Part shown: positions 1-9,820 of the stretch, one piece after another
Layout of the letters: the number at the start of each line of letters is the position of its first letter
Position numbering within the stretch: the stretch's first letter is position 1
From: Enterobacter oligotrophicus
GTDB lineage: Bacteria; Pseudomonadota; Gammaproteobacteria; Enterobacterales; Enterobacteriaceae
Length of the DNA: 64,000 nt
Assembly: GCF_009176645.1 (NCBI RefSeq)
Contig: NZ_AP019007.1
Location: 4,092,001 to 4,156,000, forward strand
Reading direction: 5' to 3'
Position numbers and translations under genes: made by a program
The notes under the pieces: generated by a model
Told to the model about the DNA's origin: nothing
Databases searched by the model: none
What the model saw: only the letters and a program-made list of their open reading frames with translations

Positions 1-382
1 CGATCCTAACGCCACGTTGCTTGACGCCTGGCTGGATTTTGCTGCCCTGAAAATGCAAGCCGAAACGCCGGAGGAAGGTGACATCCGCGAAGGCGAACCG
101 GCAAACTGGCACTATGCTCCTAAACCCAACCCCGGTTACCTGGTACCGTTAATGACCGGTTATCAGCGCATCTCTGAACTCTACGCGCCCGGTGTCGTGG
201 CAAATGCGCGTGATGCGGAAACCCCCTTCGCGTTTACCGAAGCGGTGTATGGCGTGGGCGAATGGTGTGGGTTGCATCGAATTCAGTCACTTGATGACAT
301 TTTCTGGCGTTATCGCACGACAGAAACGGGCTACTACTGTCAGGGCGCGGGCGCGCCAGTGACATCTGAACATTCAAATTAA
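1..382 (+). CDS. csy2: Csy2 (Cas5f), type I-F Cascade subunit, 3' part only
   Basis: The reading frame is open from base 2 with no start in the window, so this is the C-terminal 126 residues or so of a longer protein whose start lies upstream. The sequence reads as the C-terminal part of the Csy2 family, and it is followed 13 bases later by csy3 and then cas6f, the fixed gene order of type I-F operons. Csy2 (Cas5f) caps the 5' handle of the crRNA in the I-F surveillance complex together with Csy1. cas1, cas2-3 and csy1 would be expected to the left, outside the window. The call rests on protein similarity as I recall it and on gene order. The frame has no internal stop. Confidence 0.88.
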   Translation, partial: DPNATLLDAWLDFAALKMQAETPEEGDIREGEPANWHYAPKPNPGYLVPLMTGYQRISELYAPGVVANARDAETPFAFTEAVYGVGEWCGLHRIQSLDDIFWRYRTTETGYYCQGAGAPVTSEHSN

Positions 383-395
383 AAAGGACTTAACT

Positions 396-1394
396 ATGGC
401 AAAGGCTCCAACTACCGTTAAAACGGCATCTGTACTGGCATTTGAACGGAAACTGGCAACCTCCGATGCAGTAATGTATTCAGGCACCTGGGGGGAAGAG
501 GTCTGGCAACCGATTCGTATTCAGGAGAAAGCGGTGCGTGGCACCATTTCAAACCGTCTTAAAAATGCCATTACCAGCGATCCGGCAAAACTGGATGCTG
601 AGATCCAGAAAGCGAACCTGCAGCGTGTCGATGTGGCGGCGTTACCTGCTGATGCGGATACCCTGAAAGTGACGTTTACCCTGCGCGTGCTGGGAAATCT
701 TTCGACGCCTTCTGTGTGTAACGACCGGGCCTATCAGGATGAACTCACGCAGGTCATTGATGGCTATATCAGTGAACACGGTTTTGCCGAGCTGGCACGC
801 CGCTATGCGACCAACCTGGCGAACGGTCGTTTTTTATGGCGTAACCGTGTCGGTGCCGAAAAGATTGTCGTTAAGGTAGCGGGCAGCAAGTCATGGACAT
901 TCGATGCCTACGCCTATGCGCTGCGTGATTTTTCTGCCAGCGACGAGCAACTGAACGAACTGGCTCAGGAAATTGAAAAAGGGCTCAGCGGCAACGAATT
1001 CGTCCTGCTGAATGTAGAGGCGCAGGTATTACTTGGTGCCGGACAGGAGATTTTCCCGTCGCAGGAACTTGTGCTCGACAGCAACAGCAGTAAGAGCCGT
1101 CTGCTGTATCAGGTGGATGGTGTTGCCGGGATGCATTCACAGAAATTGGGTAATGCGTTGCGCACTATTGATACCTGGCATCCTAAAGTTGAGGAGTTGG
1201 GGGCGATCGCCGTCGAACCGTACGGCTCTGTCACCAGCCGCGGCGTGGCGTGTCGTCAGCCGAAAGAGAAACTGGATTTTTACACCTTGCTGGATAACTG
1301 GGTGACGAAAGGCCAGAAGCCAGACGTTGAACAGCAGCATTACGTAATGGCCGTCCTGATCCGCGGCGGCGTCTTCGGTGAGAAAAGCGAGTAA
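396..1394 (+). CDS. csy3: Csy3 (Cas7f), type I-F Cascade backbone subunit
   Basis: The product is 332 residues, close to the usual length of about 340 for Csy3. Several copies of Csy3 form the helical filament that holds the spacer part of the crRNA in the type I-F complex. The start is an ATG eight bases after an AAAAAGGA ribosome-binding site, and the gene lies 13 bases after csy2 and 9 bases before cas6f, so the three are one transcription unit. The reading frame is intact, so the interference complex appears functional as far as this end of the operon shows. No catalytic residues are expected in this subunit. Confidence 0.93.
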   Translation: MAKAPTTVKTASVLAFERKLATSDAVMYSGTWGEEVWQPIRIQEKAVRGTISNRLKNAITSDPAKLDAEIQKANLQRVDVAALPADADTLKVTFTLRVLGNLSTPSVCNDRAYQDELTQVIDGYISEHGFAELARRYATNLANGRFLWRNRVGAEKIVVKVAGSKSWTFDAYAYALRDFSASDEQLNELAQEIEKGLSGNEFVLLNVEAQVLLGAGQEIFPSQELVLDSNSSKSRLLYQVDGVAGMHSQKLGNALRTIDTWHPKVEELGAIAVEPYGSVTSRGVACRQPKEKLDFYTLLDNWVTKGQKPDVEQQHYVMAVLIRGGVFGEKSE

Positions 1395-1403
1395 GGAGTC
1401 GTA

Positions 1404-1958
1404 ATGGATCACTACATTGAGATCCGCGTACTGCCCGACCCGGAGTTTAGCGAGGAAATGCTGATGGCCGCGCTGGTGGCTAAGCTGCACCGCGCGCTGG
1501 GGCAGCGAGGGCAGGGTGATATTGGTATTAGCTTCCCTGCATACAGCATAAAGCCTGGCCCGGTGTTACGTCTGCACGGTCAGCACCAGGCGTTAAGCGT
1601 TCTCGAATCACTGACATGGCGCAAAGGATTGAGCGACTACTGCGTGTCTTCGGACATAAAGCCCGTGCCTGCCGTTACGCAATGGCGCTGTGTGAGCCGC
1701 GTTCAGGTTAAAAGCAGTGCGCAAAGGCTTATGCGTCGTTCGGTGAAAAAAGGATGGTTAACAGAGGAAGAGGCGCAGCAACGCCTGTTGACAATGCAAG
1801 AGGCGCGGACTGATTTGCCCTGGCTTAATCTGCGTAGCCTCTCTACAGGCCAGTCGTTCAGGCTCTTTATCCGTCATGGTGATCTACTCTCTGCGCCTGT
1901 CATCGGGGCATTTTCGACATACGGGTTAAGTGCAACGGCGACCATTCCCTGGTTCTGA
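1404..1958 (+). CDS. cas6f: Cas6f (Csy4) crRNA-processing endoribonuclease
   Basis: Cas6f binds the hairpin in each I-F repeat, cuts at its 3' base and stays bound to the mature crRNA. The 184-residue product begins MDHYIEIRVLPDPEF, the typical Csy4 N-terminus. His29 lies in a KLHRAL context that matches the catalytic histidine of Pseudomonas Csy4. An arginine/lysine-rich helix around residues 100-118 (RVQVKSSAQRLMRR) matches the RNA-binding helix, and the C-terminus has the STGQSFRLFIRH and YGLS motifs of the family. The matching substrate, repeats with a CTGCC-GTATA-GGCAG hairpin, lies 1.2 kb downstream. In many I-F loci the array follows cas6f directly; here a toxin-antitoxin pair lies between. 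Confidence 0.95.
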   Translation: MDHYIEIRVLPDPEFSEEMLMAALVAKLHRALGQRGQGDIGISFPAYSIKPGPVLRLHGQHQALSVLESLTWRKGLSDYCVSSDIKPVPAVTQWRCVSRVQVKSSAQRLMRRSVKKGWLTEEEAQQRLLTMQEARTDLPWLNLRSLSTGQSFRLFIRHGDLLSAPVIGAFSTYGLSATATIPWF

Positions 1959-1965
1959 GAATAAT

Positions 1966-1997
1966 AACCGCATCAGCTTTCAGGGTGCGGTTTTCTC
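1966..1997 (+). terminator. Probable terminator of the cas operon, overlapping the end of the RES toxin gene
   Basis: An inverted repeat AACCGCA ... TGCGGTT (7 bp plus one G-U pair, 11-13 base loop) starts 8 bases after the cas6f stop and is followed by TTTTCTCT. The right arm and T-rich tail are also the last codons of the convergent RES gene. The stem is short, so this is a moderate call. Confidence 0.45.
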
Positions 1998-2453
1998 TGC
2001 CAGACGAATATCGAAATTAAAAGGGAGCTGCTGGACAGAATTGAGTGTTTTGTGGAATGCCGGATGTAATGGGTTAAGTATGGCGTTGTTTTCATAAGGA
2101 ATGATGCAGGAAGGTAAGATAAGCGCGAGCGCACTGTTCGCCTGCAACCAACCGGTTCCCAGATCCATCGTTGATACCGGTGCCGGATTTTCCTGCCAAT
2201 CCTCGGGCAACCAGGCTTTGTCCAGGTAGTCAATCTGGTCATCCGGGATATCAATACTGAACAGTTGATACTGATTCAGCACGGTGTCTTTTTTCACGTG
2301 CACCAAAATTTCGAGCGATGCCAGCGAGATGGCGGTGGATACGTAGACGGCAGGATGTCCTTTATGATTCCAGCGACCACCATACTGGTTTGCGCCGCTA
2401 CCACTCCACGCTTCGCTGGCATAACGTCCTGTCACCAGACGATAAAAAATCAC
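1980..2453 (-). CDS. RES-domain toxin of a RES/Xre toxin-antitoxin pair
   Basis: The 157-residue product carries the hallmarks of the RES family: Arg27 in GGRWN, Tyr37 in AVYVS, Glu48 in SLEIL, Ser115 in LPS, and the C-terminal pattern ENNAILNPLHP. Characterised RES toxins (for example the Mycobacterium MbcT and Pseudomonas putida and Photorhabdus Res proteins) destroy cellular NAD+, which stops growth. Its start codon overlaps the end of the antitoxin gene by 4 bases (ATGA), the usual translational coupling. All three name-giving residues are present, so the toxin is probably active. It is convergent with the cas operon, 21 bases from the cas6f stop. Function is inferred from the family and not shown by the sequence itself. 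Confidence 0.9.
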   Translation of the reverse strand: MIFYRLVTGRYASEAWSGSGANQYGGRWNHKGHPAVYVSTAISLASLEILVHVKKDTVLNQYQLFSIDIPDDQIDYLDKAWLPEDWQENPAPVSTMDLGTGWLQANSALALILPSCIIPYENNAILNPLHPAFHKTLNSVQQLPFNFDIRLAEKTAP

Positions 2454-2893
2454 GCAAACACTCCGTGTTCCAGACGACCAATCAAATCGGTGACTTCCAG
2501 CGCGCCGGTTTCAGTGGCAATCAGGTTGACTGGCGCAACATTCCCAAGCCCACGCACCGGTGCTTGCAGCCAGTTCCATGCTTCCTCTTTACTACCAAAA
2601 TAATCGACAGCAGCATCCAGCACACGCACGAAACGTGCCACGCGCTCGCTTTCATCGGGCGTCAGCGTTCGCCCTGCGCTTTTGCGGCGAGCGACATTGC
2701 GCTCGTTAATCCCCGTCACGCGAAGGATGTCCGCTTTCGACATCGACGTCCATTCATGAATGTTATCGAGGATACTGACGGGTAAACCTTGATTGAGGTA
2801 TTCAACTAACCGCATACCACGGTTTGCAGGTAAACCGGCATAGCGCCAAAGCGCGTTGTCAGCAGGTTTCTGCGCGGGAACCCATGTTCTCAT
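2450..2893 (-). CDS. Xre/MbcA/ParS-family antitoxin (DUF2384)
   Basis: The 147-residue product precedes the RES gene in the same operon. Its middle part (about residues 48-75, SKADILRVTGINERNVARRK) reads as an Xre-like helix-turn-helix. The C-terminal part (about 90-147) has the DUF2384 pattern: a tryptophan-leucine pair, a proline, LGN.APVNLI, and an ending G-x-x-x-V-x-x-L-x-x-x-E-x-G. In this family the C-terminus plugs the toxin active site and the complex represses its own promoter. A strong AGGAGGT ribosome-binding site lies 4 bases before the ATG. The upstream region holds two copies of an 11-bp repeat, a likely operator. The gene is transcribed away from the CRISPR array. Confidence 0.88.
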   Translation of the reverse strand: MRTWVPAQKPADNALWRYAGLPANRGMRLVEYLNQGLPVSILDNIHEWTSMSKADILRVTGINERNVARRKSAGRTLTPDESERVARFVRVLDAAVDYFGSKEEAWNWLQAPVRGLGNVAPVNLIATETGALEVTDLIGRLEHGVFA

Positions 2894-2909
2894 AGTACCT
2901 CCTGATTGA

Positions 2910-2943
2910 AGTCATTTGTCATAGGTTAGTGTAGTCATTTGTC
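2910..2943 (-). promoter_or_regulatory. Candidate autoregulatory operator/promoter of the RES/Xre operon
   Basis: On the minus strand GACAAATGACT occurs twice, in the same orientation with starts 23 bases apart, 16 bases or so upstream of the antitoxin start. A weak promoter can be drawn through it: CCGACA as -35 overlapping the first copy and TATGAC as -10 overlapping the second, 16 bases apart. Two exact repeats over a TA promoter are what one expects of an Xre-type operator. Binding itself is inferred. Confidence 0.5.
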
Positions 2944-3132
2944 GGGGTTTTTGGAATGGATGTTTTTTGCGCGGGGCGGTGGAAGAGAATTCAGCTGTTT
3001 ACCCCTAATTTTGGAGTGATATGTAATGTATTGATTTATATTGGAAATATTGTGGGTGGGGTAAAATAGGATAGGAATAGGGTTTTAGCTTTTTTTGTAT
3101 GAAAATCATAATGGTAAGGGGGTATTATTTCA
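2944..3132 (+). promoter_or_regulatory. CRISPR leader (AT-rich)
   Basis: This AT-rich stretch separates the antitoxin promoter from the first repeat and has no coding potential I would support. It lies on the side of the array with intact repeats, opposite the degenerate terminal repeat, which identifies it as the leader that promotes pre-crRNA transcription and spacer acquisition. A possible promoter is TTGGAA (3041) with TAAAAT (3062), only 15 bases apart, so it is weak. A run of T residues at 3090-3097 lies within the leader. Confidence 0.6.
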
Positions 3133-3340
3133 GTGCACTGCCGTATAGGCAGCTTAGAAAAGCAGCGGCTCCGAAGCTGCGCGGCACAGTTCGTGCACTG
3201 CCGTATAGGCAGCTTAGAAAAACGCGTATCGGTTGTACGAATCATATCAATAGTGCACTGCCGTATAGGCAGCTTAGCAAAATAGAAAATAAGGTCTTCA
3301 CACCCTTACATTTTGCACTGTCGAACAGCCAGCGCTGAGC
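3133..3340 (+). CRISPR. Short type I-F CRISPR array, 3 intact repeats plus 1 degenerate, 3 spacers
   Basis: Three 28-base repeats start at 3133, 3193 and 3253. They begin GTGCACTGCCGTATAGGCAG and contain the I-F hairpin CTGCC-GTATA-GGCAG. The third differs from the first two by one base near its 3' end (C at 3278). A fourth, strongly diverged copy lies at 3313-3340 and keeps TGCACTG and CAG segments, as expected for the terminal repeat. Spacers of exactly 32 bases lie at 3161-3192, 3221-3252 and 3281-3312, the usual I-F length. The array runs in the same direction as the cas genes. The repeat type matches Cas6f encoded upstream. So few spacers suggest low recent acquisition or a shrunken array. 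Confidence 0.96.
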
Positions 3341-3390
3341 TGAAAAGAAACCTCAAATAACGGTTTAAGTAATCGACCGCACGACCAAAA

Positions 3391-3420
3391 AATAAGGCCG
3401 GGACTATCCCGGCCTTATTT
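3391..3420. terminator. Bidirectional terminator between the CRISPR array and infA
   Basis: A perfect 13-bp inverted repeat (AATAAGGCCGGGA with loop CTA) has A-rich and T-rich flanks on both sides. It can end infA transcription on the minus strand and array transcription on the plus strand. Confidence 0.85.
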
Positions 3421-3451
3421 AATATTCATCTGCCCTTACAGGCGAAAACAA

Positions 3452-3670
<219 letters not shown>

Positions 3671-3918
3671 CTAATCCTCTGGGGTATCACTACCAAGTTT
3701 TGAACCGGCAAGATAATGCCGAAATTCATCAATTAAGTAAAGAATTGCGCGTTTAAAACGCAGCAAAACAGTTTCAGCGCATTGCCCAAGCGTCACGGTA
3801 CAACCGAACGGGAAGCGCATTCGTAAAGGGGAGACAACAGGATAAACGTCAGGACGTTATCTGAAGCGAGGGTCCCAAACGGCGGCGGGGCAACAGGCAG
3901 AAGCTACTCTGCGGCGTA

Positions 3919-3927
3919 ATTATAACA
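3919..3927 (-). promoter_or_regulatory. infA promoter, extended -10 TGTTATAAT
   Basis: On the minus strand TGTTATAAT is a perfect -10 hexamer with the TG extension, about 250 bases upstream of infA and just after the aat stop. No good -35 is visible, which an extended -10 tolerates. The rest of 3671-3954 shows no gene. Confidence 0.6.
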
Positions 3928-3954
3928 CCCTCATAAAAAATGTGCGGAAAACAT

Positions 3955-4659
3955 TTAGGCATTGGGCATAAAGAGCGTTTTTGGTATCCAGAAGTCGCGC
4001 GGGAGCTTCTCCTGGCGGCAGGTATCCAGATGCTCAATATAGTGACGGCGGGAGATTTCAACGGCTCCCAGTGAGGCGGTATGCTCATTGAGTACCTGAC
4101 AATCCATCAACTGTCCGCCACGTTCGGCAAATTCCTTGCAGAAAACCAGCAGCGCGGTTTTCGATGCATTAACGGCGCGGGAGAACATTGACTCCCCGCA
4201 GAACAACGTCCCCTGTGCTACGCCGTACATGCCGCCCACCAGCTCGTCTTTATCCCAGACTTCAATGGAATGCGCATAGCCAAGTTCGTGTAACTGCTGA
4301 TAAGCGGTAATGATGTCACGGGTGATCCATGTACCTTCATGGCGATCCTCGGCGCAGCCTTCGATGACCTGCCCGAACGCGTGATTAAGGGTGACATGAT
4401 AAGGCGATTTAGCATGAAAACGCTTCATGCTACGGCTGAGGTGGAACTGCGCTGGCCACAGCACGGCACGCGGATCGGGCGACCACCATAAAATCGGGTC
4501 GCCGGGTGAAAACCACGGGAATATCCCGCGCTGGTAGGCCATCAGCAGCCGTGCCGGGCTGAGATCGCCGCCAAGTGCCAGCAACCCGTTGGGCTCACGT
4601 AGCGCGCCTTCCGGGGAAGGAAACGCAATATTATGACGAGAAAGCTGGACCAGGCGCAT
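3955..4659 (-). CDS. aat: Leucyl/phenylalanyl-tRNA--protein transferase
   Basis: Aat adds leucine or phenylalanine from charged tRNA to proteins with N-terminal Arg or Lys, marking them for ClpS/ClpAP degradation. I chose the ATG at 4659 ([20 protein letters not shown]), which gives the E. coli length of 234 residues; an in-frame start further upstream would add 39 residues with no counterpart in the family. The family signatures [16 protein letters not shown], and [12 protein letters not shown] are present. The C-terminal 30 residues diverge from E. coli more than the rest. The gene lies between infA and cydC, and in E. coli clpS-clpA lie just beyond this locus, so the N-end-rule genes are neighbours. 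Confidence 0.97.
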   Translation of the reverse strand: MRLVQLSRHNIAFPSPEGALREPNGLLALGGDLSPARLLMAYQRGIFPWFSPGDPILWWSPDPRAVLWPAQFHLSRSMKRFHAKSPYHVTLNHAFGQVIEGCAEDRHEGTWITRDIITAYQQLHELGYAHSIEVWDKDELVGGMYGVAQGTLFCGESMFSRAVNASKTALLVFCKEFAERGGQLMDCQVLNEHTASLGAVEISRRHYIEHLDTCRQEKLPRDFWIPKTLFMPNA

Positions 4660-4705
4660 GACAGCAGAACTCCAATACGCGAGTGAGGATCGGTTCAAAT
4701 ATAGT

Positions 4706-6427
4706 CTACAGACGCTGTTTAAACTGGTAATAACGACCCTGTTTCGCCAACAGTTCTGCGTGACTACCTTGCTCAATAATGTGTCCGTTGTCCATCACAA
4801 TTATTTGATCGAAACTCGCCAGCCCGCGCAGGCGGTGCGTGACCATCAACACGGTTTTACCAAGCATCACATTCGCCAGTAAATCAAGAATTTGACTCTC
4901 GGTAGTAGCATCCAGCCCTTCTGTGGGTTCATCCAGCAACATCAGCGGCGCATCGTGTAGCAACGCACGCGCAATCGCCAGACGACGCAGCTCGCCACCG
5001 GAAAGCTGGCGGCCACCTTCGCCCAGCCAGCCGTTAAGCCCGTCGTCTTCGAGTAACTTATGCAACCCGACCTGTTCCAGTATCGCGCAAAGCGTGTCGT
5101 CCGGAGCATCCGGCGCGGCCAGCAGCAGGTTATCGCGAAGTGTGGCGCTGAACAGATGTACACGCTGTGGAACTACACTCACGGTCTTACGCAAGGTCTG
5201 CTCGCTGAAGTTAGCCAGTGGCGTATCGTTAAACCGAATTATGCCGTGCTGCGGGTCCCATGCGCGCGTTAAGAGCTGCAGAAGCGTCGATTTACCGCAG
5301 CCGGTACGGCCAAGGATCGCAATGCGCTGGCCCGCTTCAACGACGAGGTTAATGCCTTCCAGTGCATTCTGCGCCTGCTTGTCATAGGCGAATGTGACGT
5401 CACTGAGCGTCAGTGCGACCTGTTCAGGCGTGGTTGTCTGCGCAGCAGTGAACTTCACTTCCGGCTCCTGCTCAGCAATCTCCGTAATACGCATTGCAGA
5501 AGCGATAACCTGTCCCAGATGCTGGAACGCCCCCGTGACCGGGGCTAAGGCTTCAAAGGCCGCCAGCGCACAGAAGACGAAGAGCGCAATCAGCGCGCCG
5601 GGCTGTACGTTGCCGCCCACACCGCCGGAGGCCATCCACAGCATGACGGTGACCGCCACGCCGCCGATTAACATCATCAGCGCCTGGGAGAAGGCTGTTA
5701 GTTCTGACTGGCGGCGCTGAGCTTCGTGCCAGTTCAACTCGGTGCTTTCCATTTGCGAACGGTAGCGCGTGCTGGCACCAAAAATGGTAAGTTCTGCCTG
5801 TCCCTGCAGCCAGGAGGTCAACTGCTGTCGATACTCCCCGCGCATACGGGTCAGGTTTTCGCCTGTTGACTTACCGGCACGGTAAAACAGCGGCGGCAGG
5901 ATAATCAGCGTCAGCAGCATGATGCCGCCCAGCGTCAATGCGAGCGGTACGTCCAGAACGCAAAGTCCCAGCGTGACCACCACGATCACCACAAACGCAC
6001 CCACGATCGGAGAAATCACACGCAGGTAGAGGTGATCGAGTGTATCGACATCCGCTACCACACGGTTGAGCAATTCGCCCTGGCGAAAACGCGCCAGCCC
6101 GGCAGGGGAGAGGGGCAACAGTTTGCTGAAGGTATAGATACGCAGGTGCTGCAGCACGCGGAACGTCGCGTCGTGGCTGACCAGACGCTCGAAATAACGT
6201 CCGGCAGTACGGGTAATGGCGGTGCCACGTACGCCCGCAGCCGGAAGCATATAGTTAAAGCTGTATAATCCGGCGAAGCCCGCGACGGCAGAAGCCGACA
6301 AGAACCAGCCGGAGAGCGTAAGCAGGCCGATGCTGGCAAGCAGGGTAACAATTGCCAGAACGATGCCCAGCGTCAGCATCCATTTGTGGCGTTTATACAG
6401 GGCAAGATACGGGAGTAAGGCGCGCAT
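4706..6427 (-). CDS. cydC: ABC exporter CydDC, subunit CydC
   Basis: CydC and CydD form the heterodimeric inner-membrane ABC exporter of cysteine and glutathione that is needed for assembly of cytochrome bd and periplasmic redox balance. The 573-residue product has an N-terminal six-helix membrane domain (about 1-320) and an ATPase domain with Walker A GRTGCGKS at 373-380, signature [15 protein letters not shown] and Walker B LMLLDEP. I chose the ATG at 6427, whose A is shared with the cydD stop codon (TGATG), giving the E. coli length; a TTG one codon upstream is also possible. This tight overlap indicates translational coupling with cydD. Confidence 0.98.
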   Translation of the reverse strand: MRALLPYLALYKRHKWMLTLGIVLAIVTLLASIGLLTLSGWFLSASAVAGFAGLYSFNYMLPAAGVRGTAITRTAGRYFERLVSHDATFRVLQHLRIYTFSKLLPLSPAGLARFRQGELLNRVVADVDTLDHLYLRVISPIVGAFVVIVVVTLGLCVLDVPLALTLGGIMLLTLIILPPLFYRAGKSTGENLTRMRGEYRQQLTSWLQGQAELTIFGASTRYRSQMESTELNWHEAQRRQSELTAFSQALMMLIGGVAVTVMLWMASGGVGGNVQPGALIALFVFCALAAFEALAPVTGAFQHLGQVIASAMRITEIAEQEPEVKFTAAQTTTPEQVALTLSDVTFAYDKQAQNALEGINLVVEAGQRIAILGRTGCGKSTLLQLLTRAWDPQHGIIRFNDTPLANFSEQTLRKTVSVVPQRVHLFSATLRDNLLLAAPDAPDDTLCAILEQVGLHKLLEDDGLNGWLGEGGRQLSGGELRRLAIARALLHDAPLMLLDEPTEGLDATTESQILDLLANVMLGKTVLMVTHRLRGLASFDQIIVMDNGHIIEQGSHAELLAKQGRYYQFKQRL

Positions 6428-8193
6428 CAAATGTCCTCCTGACGATTCGCCAGCAGGGTGGCAAACGGCCCCTGCGCAGCAACGAGAGAGGCGTAATCGC
6501 CTTGCTCAACAATACGACCATTTTCCATCACCCAAATTTGATCCCAGTCGGCAATGCCTTCCAGCTGGTGCGTGACCATCAGGGTGGTTTGCCTGCGCGA
6601 AGCCGCGTTAAGCGCATCCATTACACGTTTCTCACTGTGCGCATCCAGGCTCGCGGCGGGTTCATCCAGCAGCATAAGCTGGCAGGGATTCAACAGCGCA
6701 CGGGCAACAGCCACGCGCTGCGCCTGCCCAACGGACAGTCCGGCGGATTGATCGCCAACCACGGTATCCACACCCTGCGGCAGCAGCGGTAGAAACTCGC
6801 TGACCCAGGCGCGATCGAGCACCGATTGCAACTCATCTTCTCGCGCATCAGGGCGCGCCAGCAGCACATTTTCACGCAGCGTGGCAGCAGGAAGCTGTGG
6901 GTTTTGCCCCACCCAGCTTAGCTGTTTACGCCAGGCCTCAGGATCAAGCTCACTGAGTTCCGTTTTGTTAATGCGAAGGGAACCGGTGTAGGCCATAAAG
7001 CCAGAAAGGGTATTGAGCAGCGAGCTTTTCCCGGAGCCGCTGGTGCCCACCAGAACCACACGTTGTCCGGCTGGCAGGGTAAAGTTCATAGGGCCTGCCA
7101 GCACTTTTCCCTCTGGCGAGAGAATAGAGAAATCCCGCGCTTCAATGGTCACAGGCTCCTGGGCGTTCAGGGTCACTTCACCACGTGCCGGGTGCGCCAG
7201 CGGCGTTTCAAGGAACGTTTTCAGGCTGTCGGCTGCGCCAACGGCCTGCGCTTTGGCATGATAAAACGTGCCGAGATCGCGAAGCGGCTGGAAAAATTCC
7301 GGTGCCAGGATCAGCGCAAGGAAACCAGCAGAAAGGGTGACTGCCGTACCGTAGTGGCCGAAATCCAGCGCTCCGAGGTAAGAGAAGCCAAAATAGACCG
7401 CCACCAGGGCAATCGACAGTGAGGTAAAGAATTCAAGAACGCCAGATGACAAAAACGCCAGACGTAACACTTCCATGGTGCGCTGGCGGAAATCCTGTGA
7501 GGCCAGGCGGATGTTTTCGGTTTCCGCTTCACCACGGCCAAATATACGCAGGGTTTCCATGCCGCGCAGACGGTCAAGGAAATGACCGCTTAAACGCCCC
7601 AGAGCAAGGAAGTTACGGCGGTTGGCATCTGCGGCACCCATCCCAACCATCGCCATAAACAGTGGGATCAGCGGGGCGGTGCCCAGCAAAATCAGCGCAG
7701 CGGCCCAGTTGACAGGGAAAATAGCGATCACAATCAGCAGCGGAACGAATACAGCCAGCGCCATCTGTGGCAGATAGCGGGCGTAGTAGTCATGCATATC
7801 GTCGATCTGCTCAAGGATCAGCGTAGCCCAGCTTCCGGCAGGCTTACCCTGAATCCACGCTGGCCCCGCCTCCTGAAGACGGTCAAGCACCTGGCGGCGA
7901 ATTTCATAGCGAATATGTTGTCCGGCATGAAAACCAACACGCTCACGCAGCCATACGACCCAGGCGCGCAGCACAAAGACCAGGACCAAAATGATAAACG
8001 GCAGCAGCAGCGCTTCGCGCGGGATGTTCTCCATAATCATATGATTAAGAATGCGGGCCAGCAGCCATGCCTGGGCAACAATCAACAGACCACTGACAAA
8101 TCCCAGAAGTCGGGAAAAGGTAAGCCAGCGGCGGGATAGAACGCTTTGCTGTTTTAGCCAGCGTGTTAACTCTTGTTGACGGGTTTTTTCCAT
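6427..8193 (-). CDS. cydD: ABC exporter CydDC, subunit CydD
   Basis: The 588-residue product has the same length as E. coli CydD. It has an N-terminal membrane domain and a C-terminal nucleotide-binding domain with Walker A GTSGSGKS (Lys389), the slightly unusual signature LSVGQAQRVAVARAL that is normal for CydD, and Walker B LMLLDEP. It is the first gene of the cydDC pair. It lies 114 bases downstream of trxB on the same strand, but a terminator follows trxB, so cydDC likely has its own promoter in that gap. Confidence 0.98.
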   Translation of the reverse strand: MEKTRQQELTRWLKQQSVLSRRWLTFSRLLGFVSGLLIVAQAWLLARILNHMIMENIPREALLLPFIILVLVFVLRAWVVWLRERVGFHAGQHIRYEIRRQVLDRLQEAGPAWIQGKPAGSWATLILEQIDDMHDYYARYLPQMALAVFVPLLIVIAIFPVNWAAALILLGTAPLIPLFMAMVGMGAADANRRNFLALGRLSGHFLDRLRGMETLRIFGRGEAETENIRLASQDFRQRTMEVLRLAFLSSGVLEFFTSLSIALVAVYFGFSYLGALDFGHYGTAVTLSAGFLALILAPEFFQPLRDLGTFYHAKAQAVGAADSLKTFLETPLAHPARGEVTLNAQEPVTIEARDFSILSPEGKVLAGPMNFTLPAGQRVVLVGTSGSGKSSLLNTLSGFMAYTGSLRINKTELSELDPEAWRKQLSWVGQNPQLPAATLRENVLLARPDAREDELQSVLDRAWVSEFLPLLPQGVDTVVGDQSAGLSVGQAQRVAVARALLNPCQLMLLDEPAASLDAHSEKRVMDALNAASRRQTTLMVTHQLEGIADWDQIWVMENGRIVEQGDYASLVAAQGPFATLLANRQEDI

Positions 8194-8252
8194 TGCGTAT
8201 TTTGCAGGTGACGTTATAAGAAATTAGACAACTGCATGTTACACGTGACCAA

Positions 8253-8283
8253 AAATAAAGGCGACCTGTGGCCGCCTTTATTT
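8253..8283 (-). terminator. Terminator between trxB and cydD
   Basis: The inverted repeat AAATAAAGGCG / CGCCTTTATTT (11 bp, 9-base loop) lies 25 bases after the trxB stop codon. The A-rich left flank gives a T-run on the minus strand. Confidence 0.8.
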
Positions 8284-8307
8284 ACGTTTGTTACTGACTT
8301 GTAAAGA

Positions 8308-9820
<1,513 letters not shown>

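Noticed and set aside
1959-3132. A CreTA-like RNA toxin-antitoxin with a repeat-like antitoxin RNA
   Set aside because: I looked for a copy of the I-F repeat hairpin outside the array in this gap and found none.
3036-3338. Small open frames through the CRISPR array on both strands, with a repeated peptide such as ALPYRQL
   Set aside because: The peptide repeats are just translations of the CRISPR repeats.
1-3450. Genomic island or mobile element carrying the CRISPR-TA region
   Set aside because: I saw no integrase, transposase, terminal inverted repeats or target-site duplication within the window part of the locus, and I-F at this site is known in E. coli. The left boundary is not visible.
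3341-3451. tRNA-Ser gene (serW), which lies next to infA in E. coli
   Set aside because: The space between the array and infA is too short and shows no cloverleaf. It would be expected left of the cas genes, outside the window.
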